The position numbers and the translations under genes are program-made. From assembly GCA_943328715.2 (NCBI GenBank), contig CALQBB020000039.1:1-7092 (forward strand): a DNA stretch of 7,092 nucleotides, given 5' to 3'. Shown here one piece after another: positions 1 through 6,087 of this stretch (position 1 is its first letter; each line of letters opens with the position of its first letter). The notes under the pieces are model-generated. The model made no database searches, was not told the origin of the DNA, and worked only from the letters and a program-made list of their open reading frames with translations. This stretch comes from Polynucleobacter meluiroseus (GTDB taxonomy: Bacteria > Bacteroidota > Bacteroidia > Flavobacteriales_D > Crocinitomicaceae).

Positions 1-132
1 ATCAATGACTGGAAAAACAAATTGGACCCTCAATTTACCATGATGATCTCTCTACTTGCTTTGCTTTTCTACACAACGATGAATTCCTTATTGATTTCAC
101 TCGTCTTTAGAAGAATCGTCTTTAGAAATTAG
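1..132 (+). CDS. C-terminal end of a membrane protein (partial, 5' end outside window)
   Basis: Frame 1 is open from the left edge to a TAG at 130-132 and gives 43 residues. A short polar stretch (INDWKNKLDPQ) is followed by about 25 hydrophobic residues (FTMMISLLALLFYTT, then MNSLLISLV) and a basic tail ending FRRIVFRN. This is the look of a last transmembrane helix followed by a positively charged cytoplasmic end. The reading frame ends exactly where the convergent beta-lactamase gene ends: TAG forward and TAA reverse share bases 129-132, and such tight packing supports a real gene end. The family cannot be decided from 43 residues. The tail vaguely recalls the ends of small Bacteroidota multi-pass proteins such as DUF4199 members, but that is only an impression. 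Confidence 0.6.
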   Translation: MNDWKNKLDPQFTMMISLLALLFYTTMNSLLISLVFRRIVFRN

Positions 133-914
133 CGATAGATGAGCTGTTGAAAGGCGGCTTGAGTCAGCGAAATACGTTTCGTTCCAAAGTCAAATTTCCC
201 GAACGCCTCTTCGGGTGATGTCATCACCGTTGCAAATAGATAGCGATCGGAGTAGTGTTCAGCAAATCCGACAAACCATCCGATGTCTTGTCCATCTTGA
301 ACACCCCACCCTGTTTTACCATACAGTTTCACGTTTCCTTCGCGACGTTCTTCAAAAATTCCCATCAAGGTTTCATACGTATTTGTGTGCAGTCCCAATT
401 GACGCTTTTCGATTTTATTCAAAAATTCGATTTGCTCCAAGGCACTAATCCTTAAGTCACCTTTCAACCAAAATGTTGTCAATTCAGGTGTTATTAAGGC
501 ATTGCCGTAATGAAAACGTTTCAAATAATCCTTCATCGTCATATCCCCTATTTGTCTTGCCAATTCTTGGTAATACGGTACAATGGAATGCTGAAAAGCG
601 AATTTCAATGTAGGATCATCCAAGGCCCCTAAATTCAATTTCGTCGTTGAATCTTTTAGAATGTTGCTTTCTAATCCAATAAGTGTATTCGGGATTTTGA
701 ATGTCGAAGCAGGAGAAAAAGGCAGATTCACCATGCTATCATTGTAGTAAAAGTACTGCTTGTTTTTCAAGTCGTAAATCACCACTGAAAAGGAATAAAA
801 TGTACTTTCTTCCTTTTTTAATTCTAATGAAACGGCTTTTTCGACCTGGAATTTCGGCAATCCGCAACTTGCAATGACCAGCAATAAGACAAGAATACTT
901 ACAATGTTGCGCAT
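129..914 (-). CDS. bla: Class D (OXA-type) serine beta-lactamase, lipoprotein
   Basis: Hydrolyses beta-lactams by an acyl-serine mechanism. All class D landmarks are visible: STFK at residues 70-73 (nucleophile Ser70; Lys73 is the lysine that is carboxylated in this family), SIV at 110-112, YGN at 136-138, FWLKGDLRISALEQIEFL around 148-165 with the conserved Trp149, and KTGWG at 200-204 followed by IGWFVGF. Residues 1-16 are a hydrophobic signal ending in a lipobox (IASC), so Cys17 should be lipidated. Residues after Cys17 (GLPKFQ) lack the acidic cluster described as a surface-export signal in Capnocytophaga-type flavobacteria, so a periplasm-facing anchor is more likely. At 261 residues the length is normal, but the stretch between STFK and SIV is about eight residues shorter than in OXA-10 and lacks a recognisable WDG...W element. 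The ATG lies within the end of mpl (16-base overlap), and this start is needed for the signal peptide. The substrate range cannot be told from the sequence. Confidence 0.95.
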   Translation of the reverse strand: MRNIVSILVLLLVIASCGLPKFQVEKAVSLELKKEESTFYSFSVVIYDLKNKQYFYYNDSMVNLPFSPASTFKIPNTLIGLESNILKDSTTKLNLGALDDPTLKFAFQHSIVPYYQELARQIGDMTMKDYLKRFHYGNALITPELTTFWLKGDLRISALEQIEFLNKIEKRQLGLHTNTYETLMGIFEERREGNVKLYGKTGWGVQDGQDIGWFVGFAEHYSDRYLFATVMTSPEEAFGKFDFGTKRISLTQAAFQQLIYR

Positions 915-2260
915 AATTCTTCTCCTAATTGATCGTAATCGATTCCGTCAAAGTTCCCAGAGGACATCATTAAAAGGACGGCATTGTTCCAACTTTGCGA
1001 ACGGATAAACGATAACACATCTGCTGTTTCGTTTTTCACTTCCACACCGCCACCGAATCCATCAGAGACTTGCTGAATGGAAATTGCTTCTAATTTTTTG
1101 TGGTGAACAACCTCTGGATTGAAATACACCAAGGCTTCATCCGCAGCAATCATCGCTCCTTCGTAATGTGGTAGGAATTCCTTTTTTAACGAGGAAAAAG
1201 TATGCAATTCCATGCAAGCCACCACTTTTCGATTCGGATACTGGTGTTTCACCGCAGCGGTTGTTGCTTTTAATTTGGATGGAGAATGGGCAAAATCCTT
1301 AAACATCACAAAATCCGGACGCTCGATCACTTTTTGCAAGCGTTTTCCAGCGCCTGTAAAATCAGACATCGATTTTAGGAAGTCGGTATATTGAATTCCA
1401 ATAGACTTCGCTAAATTCATCGCGCCCATTAAATTCTGAAGGTTGTGTGGTCCAAAAACCAATAAGGGATAAGATTGTCCTTCGAAGTGTAAAAGCGTGC
1501 CTGTTTCCGTCGGTTCAAATGTGGGCGTTTGATAAGCGGTGGAAGCGATTCCTTCTCGCGCCTGTTCGCCAAGTTTGCGAACTTCTGGATCCTCCGAGTT
1601 GTAGATCAAGGTTCCGTTCGGCTCGATTAAATCACAGAAGATTTCGAATTGACTCGTGTAATTCTCAAAAGTTGGAAAAACATTGATATGGTCCCAAGCA
1701 ATACCGCTAATCAGCGCTACGTTTGGATGATACAAATGGAATTTCGGACGACGGTCAATTGGTGAACTCAAATACTCGTCACCTTCTAGGATCATGAATT
1801 TGGCGTCGGTTGTCAATTTCACCATGCAATCGTATCCTTCCAATTGTGCACCGACCATGTAATCGACATTCAATCCGAGTTTATTGATGGCATGCAACAG
1901 CATGGAGGTAATCGTTGTTTTGCCATGACTTCCGCCTATGACAATACGCATTTTATCCTTGCTTTGCTCGTACAAGTATTCCGGATAAGAGAAAATAGGG
2001 ATTTGCAGTTCCTTTGCTTTTAACAATTCGGGATTGTCCTCGCGCGCATGCATTCCGAGAATCACCGCGTCTAATTCAGCATGAATTTTGGAAACATCCC
2101 AACCAATGTTTGCTGGTAGAATACCTTCTTTCTCTAAACGTGTTCGAGATGGCTCAAAAATCTCATCATCCGAACCGCTTACTTGAATTCCTTTTCGATT
2201 CAGGGCAATGGCTAAATTATGCATAGCACTTCCACCAATGGCAATAAAATGTACTCTCAT
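899..2260 (-). CDS. mpl: Mpl-type UDP-N-acetylmuramate:murein tripeptide ligase (peptidoglycan recycling)
   Basis: Cytoplasmic Mur-family ligase. Mpl enzymes use ATP to join a recovered L-Ala-gamma-D-Glu-meso-Dap peptide to UDP-MurNAc, returning it to wall synthesis. Domain order in the 453 residues: N-terminal UDP-binding Rossmann domain (HFIAIGGSAMHNLAIAL at 4-20, SGSDD at 28-32); central ATPase domain with P-loop GGSHGKTT at 109-116, LEGDEY at 158-163 and WDHINVF at 189-195; HNLQNLMGA at 272-280; C-terminal domain with AGKRLQ at 304-309, KDFAHSPSKLKAT at 321-333 and MMSSGNFDGID at 431-441. The DEY...DRRPKF segment (161-173) and the SSGNFDGI motif resemble Mpl rather than MurC. E. coli Mpl has DDFAHHP where this protein has KDFAHSP. 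The length matches the family. The ATG gives the complete N-terminal beta strand. Its last 16 bases overlap the beta-lactamase start. The exact tri-, tetra- or pentapeptide preference is inferred from the family. Confidence 0.92.
   Translation of the reverse strand: MRVHFIAIGGSAMHNLAIALNRKGIQVSGSDDEIFEPSRTRLEKEGILPANIGWDVSKIHAELDAVILGMHAREDNPELLKAKELQIPIFSYPEYLYEQSKDKMRIVIGGSHGKTTITSMLLHAINKLGLNVDYMVGAQLEGYDCMVKLTTDAKFMILEGDEYLSSPIDRRPKFHLYHPNVALISGIAWDHINVFPTFENYTSQFEIFCDLIEPNGTLIYNSEDPEVRKLGEQAREGIASTAYQTPTFEPTETGTLLHFEGQSYPLLVFGPHNLQNLMGAMNLAKSIGIQYTDFLKSMSDFTGAGKRLQKVIERPDFVMFKDFAHSPSKLKATTAAVKHQYPNRKVVACMELHTFSSLKKEFLPHYEGAMIAADEALVYFNPEVVHHKKLEAISIQQVSDGFGGGVEVKNETADVLSFIRSQSWNNAVLLMMSSGNFDGIDYDQLGEELCATL
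921..926 (-). promoter_or_regulatory. Shine-Dalgarno-like AGGAGA before the beta-lactamase start
   Basis: Reading leftward, AGGAGA lies six bases before the ATG at 914-912, an ideal ribosome-binding distance. The other visible starts (mpl, the 842-residue gene and the FAD oxidoreductase) have A/T-rich leaders without such a motif, as is usual in Bacteroidota. The motif is inside the last codons of mpl (part of Gln-Leu-Gly-Glu-Glu-Leu), so it could be a by-product of Gly-Glu codons. If functional it would favour re-initiation by ribosomes finishing mpl. Confidence 0.45.
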
Positions 2261-2342
2261 GAAATGAATTTTAACGAAAGTACAAGAAAGGAAAACGGAA
2301 TGAGAAGGCTTATGGAATAGTTACTGACAACGGACTATGAAT
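2261..2342 (-). promoter_or_regulatory. Intergenic gap upstream of mpl with a weak promoter-like box
   Basis: This 82-base gap separates the end of the 842-residue gene from mpl, both leftward. Read leftward it contains TACTTTCG (2282 down to 2275), one mismatch from the Bacteroidota -7 consensus TAnnTTTG and about 14 bases before the mpl ATG, which would give a very short leader. I see no good TTTG -33 element at the expected distance. A 5-base inverted repeat (ATAGT at 2317-2321, ACTAT at 2334-2338) has a 12-base loop and no T-run, so it is not a convincing terminator. Read-through from the upstream gene and an own promoter are both possible. Confidence 0.3.
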
Positions 2343-4871
2343 TTACTTTTCAATCACGTTAGCGCCAGTAGACTCATTGAACCAAATATAATCGGTGATG
2401 ATTTGACCATTTCGAGTGAAATTATTCACTCCATCTTCTTTCGTTGTTTGTTCAAAGACAACTCCGTATCCGTTTTTATCTACCACCACGCGTCGAACAA
2501 TGACTGTCGTAACAAATCCCTGTGAATTCTTCACCGTATACGTGCGTTCCGTCATGGCATTTTTCGGAAACAAGACACCGTCTTCGTCCTTCAAGTTATT
2601 CGGTGCATTCGTCAATTCCACTTTTGACTCCGCCATTTTTTCGATTTGCTCGTATTGTTGGTCCTGATTTGTGGCATTGTCATTTTCTCTTTTGGAAACA
2701 GAAACCTCGTAGTTAGTTTTCATTTTCTCTTGAGCGGACAAATCTTTTTGTTCTTGATTTTTCAGTTTTTCAGCGCGAACAGACTCCTCATTCGACAAAT
2801 GATTCGAACGCGACAATTCGGACTCCTGTAATTTATCGGAAGCCTTTTGCTGATTTGCATTAGAAACATCTTTTGCATCCTTCCAAGTGCTGATGTTTTC
2901 TGCATTCTGATTTTGTTTTTCCTCTTGCGTTTTGTTACGTGTCGTTACAGCCACTTCATTTTTTTGAAGTTCATTCTGTAAATCCCCTTGTCTTTGATCA
3001 GCGGCAACTTGATTTTTACGATCAATCATCGTCTGCTCCGATTTAAAGGACTCCATGTTTTGATCAGTAGATTCCTGTTGAACAGCACTCATCGTCTCAT
3101 TGAAATGATTTTGGTAATCAAAGACATTTTTAATTTCTTGAAGTTGCTCCTGTGGACGTTCTGCCTTCTGTTGAGACGTTTTATTCAAATCGTTAAATGC
3201 TTGTTCTGGTGTTCCGTTTGTGCGCTCTCCTGGTGCTTTCAACTGTGTACCAACGATAACATCCTCCCTCACACTCGGCGTGGTTTTGACAGCAGCTGGA
3301 GTGGCCATAGTTGTTAATGAATCAATGCTTTTTTGCAATTGCGTTAATTCCGTTGCTGGAAGAGAACGAGCATTCGTTGAGGCAAGAACCTGTACGGCTT
3401 TCAATTCCTTCAATGCTTGTACATTATTTTTTGCCTTCACAGTAGCATAAGCGGACTTGCGTTGTGCATAATACGCCTCCATTTTACTGATTTTATCCTT
3501 TAGTTCGATAACAGATGGTTCGTTTTGACGACTTTTCATCGGGTCAGAATTCAAAATATTCTTCGCAACCGAATAAAACTGAGGTCCTTTCATGAAGTTC
3601 TCATTCGCTTTCGCTAATTGGTCTTTGTAAATTTGATCCTGTGAATTTTTCCAATCCGTCACTTTCTTCATGCCGTTTTGCAATTCTTTGGAGTACTGAT
3701 CAATCAATGTTTGCTTTTTGAATTTCGCAATGTTCACTTCCACTTTTTTGTACATGTCAATCGACTGGTCATATTTCTTTTGCACATACAAATCATTCGC
3801 TGACTTTAATTGTTTTTTGATCTCTAATTCATTGGCATTGTCTTCTTTGATTGCTTGAATCTTTGAAATCTCTCTTAATACGATGTCCTTTTGATTGGGA
3901 TTTAATTTCTGTGCTTCATTGTATTTTGCAATTGCTTCATCGTATTTTTTAGCAAGAAAAAGGGTGTTTGCTGCAGCCATCGCCTTGTCGTATTGCACTT
4001 TGTTCGCAGCGTTCTGTTTATCCGCATTGACATTCTCTGTGATTTTCGCCAGACGCGCCATGATGTAAGCATCCTTTGGGATTTGTTGGTCGGCCAATTT
4101 GTATTTTTGTTCTGCTAGCGTCCAATTTTTTGCTGTAAACGCTACATCTCCCTCGCCTTTCAATTTGTCAAATTCCTTTTTTCGTTTCGCTTCGTTCTGA
4201 TTGATTTCGATAATCGTCTCAACCGATTTTTTCTTTTGAGCAATTCCTGGATCAGCCGGAGCAACGATTAAAGCGGAATCATAATATATCACCGCTTTTT
4301 CGTATTCTTTTCTGCTTACCGCTAAATCCGCTGCAGCCACACAATAAACCGTTCGGTCTTTGTCCTTCGCGATTTTGTACAAATCCTTCACTTTTTTATC
4401 CATGTCCGCCTTCACTTGCGCATCCGGTATTGCTTTGTAAATTGCTTGATCCCAAACAAATTTTTCCGCGTAGGTTTCTTTGGTGAAATTTAAGTCAACG
4501 TTTGGACGAATAACATACAATTGCAAAGGAAGTTGATCAATCAATTTCACTCCGTTGGTCGCATTAGCTTTAGGGACAATTGTTATCAGGTCAAAAGAAA
4601 GTTTCTTGGTCATGTAACCCGGATTCGCGACTACCACCGCAACAATTTGAGCTGGATTCACTTTTGCAGATACATAATAATATCCTTTGTTGTCAGAGAC
4701 AACACGGGAAACAGACACACCATTTTGAATCACGTTCACCGTTGCTCCGAATAATTTTTGTCCAGTAACGAAATCCTGTACATTCCCCTCTAGTGCAACT
4801 AGAACGGGAGTTTGTCCAATCACCATTGATTGAAAACCTAAAAACAGAAGAAAAATAAAGAGTCTACTCAT
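2343..4871 (-). CDS. Secreted TPR/coiled-coil protein with CarboxypepD_reg-like N-terminal domain
   Basis: 842 residues, no recognised named family. Residues 1-19 form a signal peptide (hydrophobic FIFLLFLGF, likely cut after VIG, leaving Gln20) without a lipobox, so export across the inner membrane is expected. Residues about 25-118 resemble a carboxypeptidase regulatory-like beta domain (EGNVQDFVTGQKLFGATVNV, later DNKGYYYV and NPGYMTKK). Residues about 173-500 hold TPR-like helical pairs repeating every 57-60 residues. Residues about 556-756 are very rich in Gln, Asn, Lys and Glu, with almost no hydrophobic core, and probably form extended coiled coil. Residues about 764-842 return to a beta-type sequence (ERTYTVKNSQGFVTTVIVRR, DYIWFNESTG). 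I saw only one cysteine (Cys177). There is no OmpA-like domain and no clear type IX secretion C-terminal signal. A periplasmic or outer-membrane-associated scaffold role is inference from architecture only. It starts 91 bases from the divergent oxidoreductase gene and is followed by mpl. Confidence 0.9.
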   Translation of the reverse strand: MSRLFIFLLFLGFQSMVIGQTPVLVALEGNVQDFVTGQKLFGATVNVIQNGVSVSRVVSDNKGYYYVSAKVNPAQIVAVVVANPGYMTKKLSFDLITIVPKANATNGVKLIDQLPLQLYVIRPNVDLNFTKETYAEKFVWDQAIYKAIPDAQVKADMDKKVKDLYKIAKDKDRTVYCVAAADLAVSRKEYEKAVIYYDSALIVAPADPGIAQKKKSVETIIEINQNEAKRKKEFDKLKGEGDVAFTAKNWTLAEQKYKLADQQIPKDAYIMARLAKITENVNADKQNAANKVQYDKAMAAANTLFLAKKYDEAIAKYNEAQKLNPNQKDIVLREISKIQAIKEDNANELEIKKQLKSANDLYVQKKYDQSIDMYKKVEVNIAKFKKQTLIDQYSKELQNGMKKVTDWKNSQDQIYKDQLAKANENFMKGPQFYSVAKNILNSDPMKSRQNEPSVIELKDKISKMEAYYAQRKSAYATVKAKNNVQALKELKAVQVLASTNARSLPATELTQLQKSIDSLTTMATPAAVKTTPSVREDVIVGTQLKAPGERTNGTPEQAFNDLNKTSQQKAERPQEQLQEIKNVFDYQNHFNETMSAVQQESTDQNMESFKSEQTMIDRKNQVAADQRQGDLQNELQKNEVAVTTRNKTQEEKQNQNAENISTWKDAKDVSNANQQKASDKLQESELSRSNHLSNEESVRAEKLKNQEQKDLSAQEKMKTNYEVSVSKRENDNATNQDQQYEQIEKMAESKVELTNAPNNLKDEDGVLFPKNAMTERTYTVKNSQGFVTTVIVRRVVVDKNGYGVVFEQTTKEDGVNNFTRNGQIITDYIWFNESTGANVIEK
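2604..3206 (-). other. Low-complexity Q/N/K/E-rich coiled-coil region
   Basis: Residues about 556-756 of the 842-residue protein are dominated by Gln, Asn, Lys, Glu, Asp and Ser, with stretches such as NKTQEEKQNQNAENISTW and SDKLQESELSRSN. Aromatic residues are few. The composition suggests a long extended or coiled-coil rod, or a disordered linker, between the TPR array and the C-terminal domain. There is no frameshift or stop, and the frame stays open through to the C-terminal domain. Confidence 0.7.
3372..4355 (-). repeat. Protein repeat array: about six TPR-like units at about 60-residue spacing
   Basis: Within the 842-residue protein the second-helix anchors line up: KEYEKAVIYYDSAL (188), KNWTLAEQKYKLAD (248), KKYDEAIAKYNEAQ (308), KKYDQSIDMYKKVE (365), a degenerate unit near 425 (FMKGPQFYSVAKNI) and KNNVQALKELKAVQ (481). 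Spacing is 60, 60, 57, about 60 and about 57 residues, so each 34-residue TPR seems to be followed by a further helix of about 25 residues rich in Lys, Asn, Glu and Ala (for example KITENVNADKQNAANK). The repeats are diverged at protein level, and I see no long exact DNA repeats. Confidence 0.7.
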
Positions 4872-4962
4872 AGCTGTAACTTAGAAAACAACGCATAGAA
4901 TCAACGTAAAATCCTACTTTTGTTTCAAAGACAAATTTGCTAAAAATTAACGACTTAAAAAA
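4872..4962. promoter_or_regulatory. Divergent promoter region between the TPR-protein gene and the FAD oxidoreductase gene
   Basis: This 91-base gap must carry start signals for both directions. On the + strand TACTTTTG (4915-4922) fits the Bacteroidota -7 consensus TAnnTTTG exactly and lies about 40 bases before the oxidoreductase ATG, with an A-rich, Shine-Dalgarno-free leader. I find no clear TTTG -33 box at the usual distance upstream. For the leftward gene the best candidate is a poor match (TACGTTGA, about 17 bases after a TTTG). Immediately after the + box lie TTTGT (4919-4923) and ACAAA (4931-4935), an inverted repeat with a 7-base spacer, and the palindrome CAAATTTG (4932-4939). In A/T-rich DNA these could be chance, so an operator is only a possibility. 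Confidence 0.5.
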
Positions 4963-6087
4963 ATGCTTCCTTTTTCCAAGTTAAGTTTCTGGGAACGTTC
5001 CATTTACACCGATGGAATTGATTTTACCATCATTGGTGCTGGAATCGTGGGAATGAGCACTGCATTACACCTCAGAAGAGCAAATCCAAGCGCGAAAATC
5101 ATCATTCTCGAGCGCGGATATTTACCAACTGGAGCGAGCACAAAAAACGCTGGATTCACCTGCTTTGGCAGTCCGACCGAACTGAGAGACGATTTAAGCA
5201 AAATGGATGAACGCACGGTTTGGGACACCGTTTCCATGCGAATGGAAGGACTACGTGAATTGTTTTCACTCGTTGACCCAGCGCACATTCACTACGAAGC
5301 ATGCGGTTCCTGGGACATCATTCGTGAGGAGGAAGAATCTTTGACTCCCGATTTCATTGCCTATTTAAACGAAAAACTATTCGAGATTTCAGGCGAAAAA
5401 ACGGTTTATGCCGAGGACAAAACAAAATGGATAGATGCAGGATTTAGTAGCGTAAAAACAACCTACAACAATCGCTTGGAAGGCGCCATTCACACCGGAA
5501 AGTTGATCGAGGCATTGCATCGATCCTGCACGAACGAAGGAATCCATTTTCTGTTTGGAGTAGAAGTGCTATCGTTTGAATCCTTTGACTCCTGTGTCGA
5601 AATTCGCACCCCCATGGGACAGCTTCAAAGTGCAAAGCTCTTGGTGTGTACCAATGCATTTGCGAAGGACTACCTCGATGATATTCAAGCAGCTCGTGCA
5701 CAGGTTTTGGTAACCAAACCCATTGCAAATCTTGCTGTAAAGGGAACCTTCCACATGGAATCTGGATACTATTACTTTCGCAATGTAGGAAATCGAATCT
5801 TGTTTGGCGGTGGAAGGAATTTAGATTTTGCAGGAGAAACGAGTACTGAATTTGAGACTACCTTAGTGATTCAAGAAAAATTAACGCAGTATTTAAACGA
5901 ATTAATCCTTCCCAATACACCTATTGAAATTGATTATTCTTGGTCCGGAATCATGGCAGTTGGAAGCGAAAAAAAACCAATCATCCAAAAAACGAACAAA
6001 AACATAGCTTTTGGTGTTCGTATGGGAGGAATGGGTGTTGCCATTGGCGCATCTGTTGGTAAGCAACTGTCAAAAATATTTTCGTGA
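4963..6087 (+). CDS. FAD-dependent oxidoreductase of the DAO (D-amino-acid oxidase/GlpO-like) family
   Basis: 374 residues, normal for the family. A Rossmann FAD-binding motif, GAGIVG at 25-30, is followed by an acidic residue at the end of the second strand (ILERG, Glu50), then TGASTKNAGF at 56-65, the typical DAO-family flavin-contact segment. QVLVTKPI at 247-254 and the C-terminal GVRMGGMGVAIGASVGKQLS at 351-370 complete the fold. There is no signal peptide, so it should be cytoplasmic. Family members oxidise amines, amino acids or similar C-N substrates, usually passing electrons to oxygen (making peroxide) or a quinone; nothing here reveals the substrate. The stretch LSFWERSIYTDGIDFTIIG before the first glycine motif resembles related flavobacterial proteins as I remember them, which supports this start. 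The stop overlaps the next start (GTGA at 6084-6087), so the two genes are very likely co-translated. Confidence 0.88.
   Translation: MLPFSKLSFWERSIYTDGIDFTIIGAGIVGMSTALHLRRANPSAKIIILERGYLPTGASTKNAGFTCFGSPTELRDDLSKMDERTVWDTVSMRMEGLRELFSLVDPAHIHYEACGSWDIIREEEESLTPDFIAYLNEKLFEISGEKTVYAEDKTKWIDAGFSSVKTTYNNRLEGAIHTGKLIEALHRSCTNEGIHFLFGVEVLSFESFDSCVEIRTPMGQLQSAKLLVCTNAFAKDYLDDIQAARAQVLVTKPIANLAVKGTFHMESGYYYFRNVGNRILFGGGRNLDFAGETSTEFETTLVIQEKLTQYLNELILPNTPIEIDYSWSGIMAVGSEKKPIIQKTNKNIAFGVRMGGMGVAIGASVGKQLSKIFS

Noticed and set aside
129..914. Annotation as a BlaR1/MecR1 sensor domain or a penicillin-binding protein
   Set aside because: The sensor domains resemble class D enzymes, but this protein is 261 residues with only a lipoprotein signal and no metalloprotease or multi-pass region. 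STFK, SxV, YGN, Trp149 and KTG together indicate a free class D enzyme.
899..2260. Annotation as MurC (UDP-MurNAc:L-alanine ligase)
   Set aside because: MurC shares the fold, but the DEY...DRRPKF segment and the SSGNFDGI C-terminal motif match Mpl better.
2317..2338. Inverted repeat ATAGT/ACTAT as a terminator after the 842-residue gene
   Set aside because: The stem is only five A/T-rich pairs with a 12-base loop, and no T-run follows.
2988..3317. 109-residue open frame on the + strand inside the large secreted protein gene
   Set aside because: Its translation has no domain features, and it lies wholly antisense to a well-supported gene whose skewed composition makes long antisense frames likely.
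5444..5728. 94-residue open frame on the - strand inside the oxidoreductase gene
   Set aside because: It is antisense to conserved DAO-family sequence, with no recognisable motif or start signal of its own.
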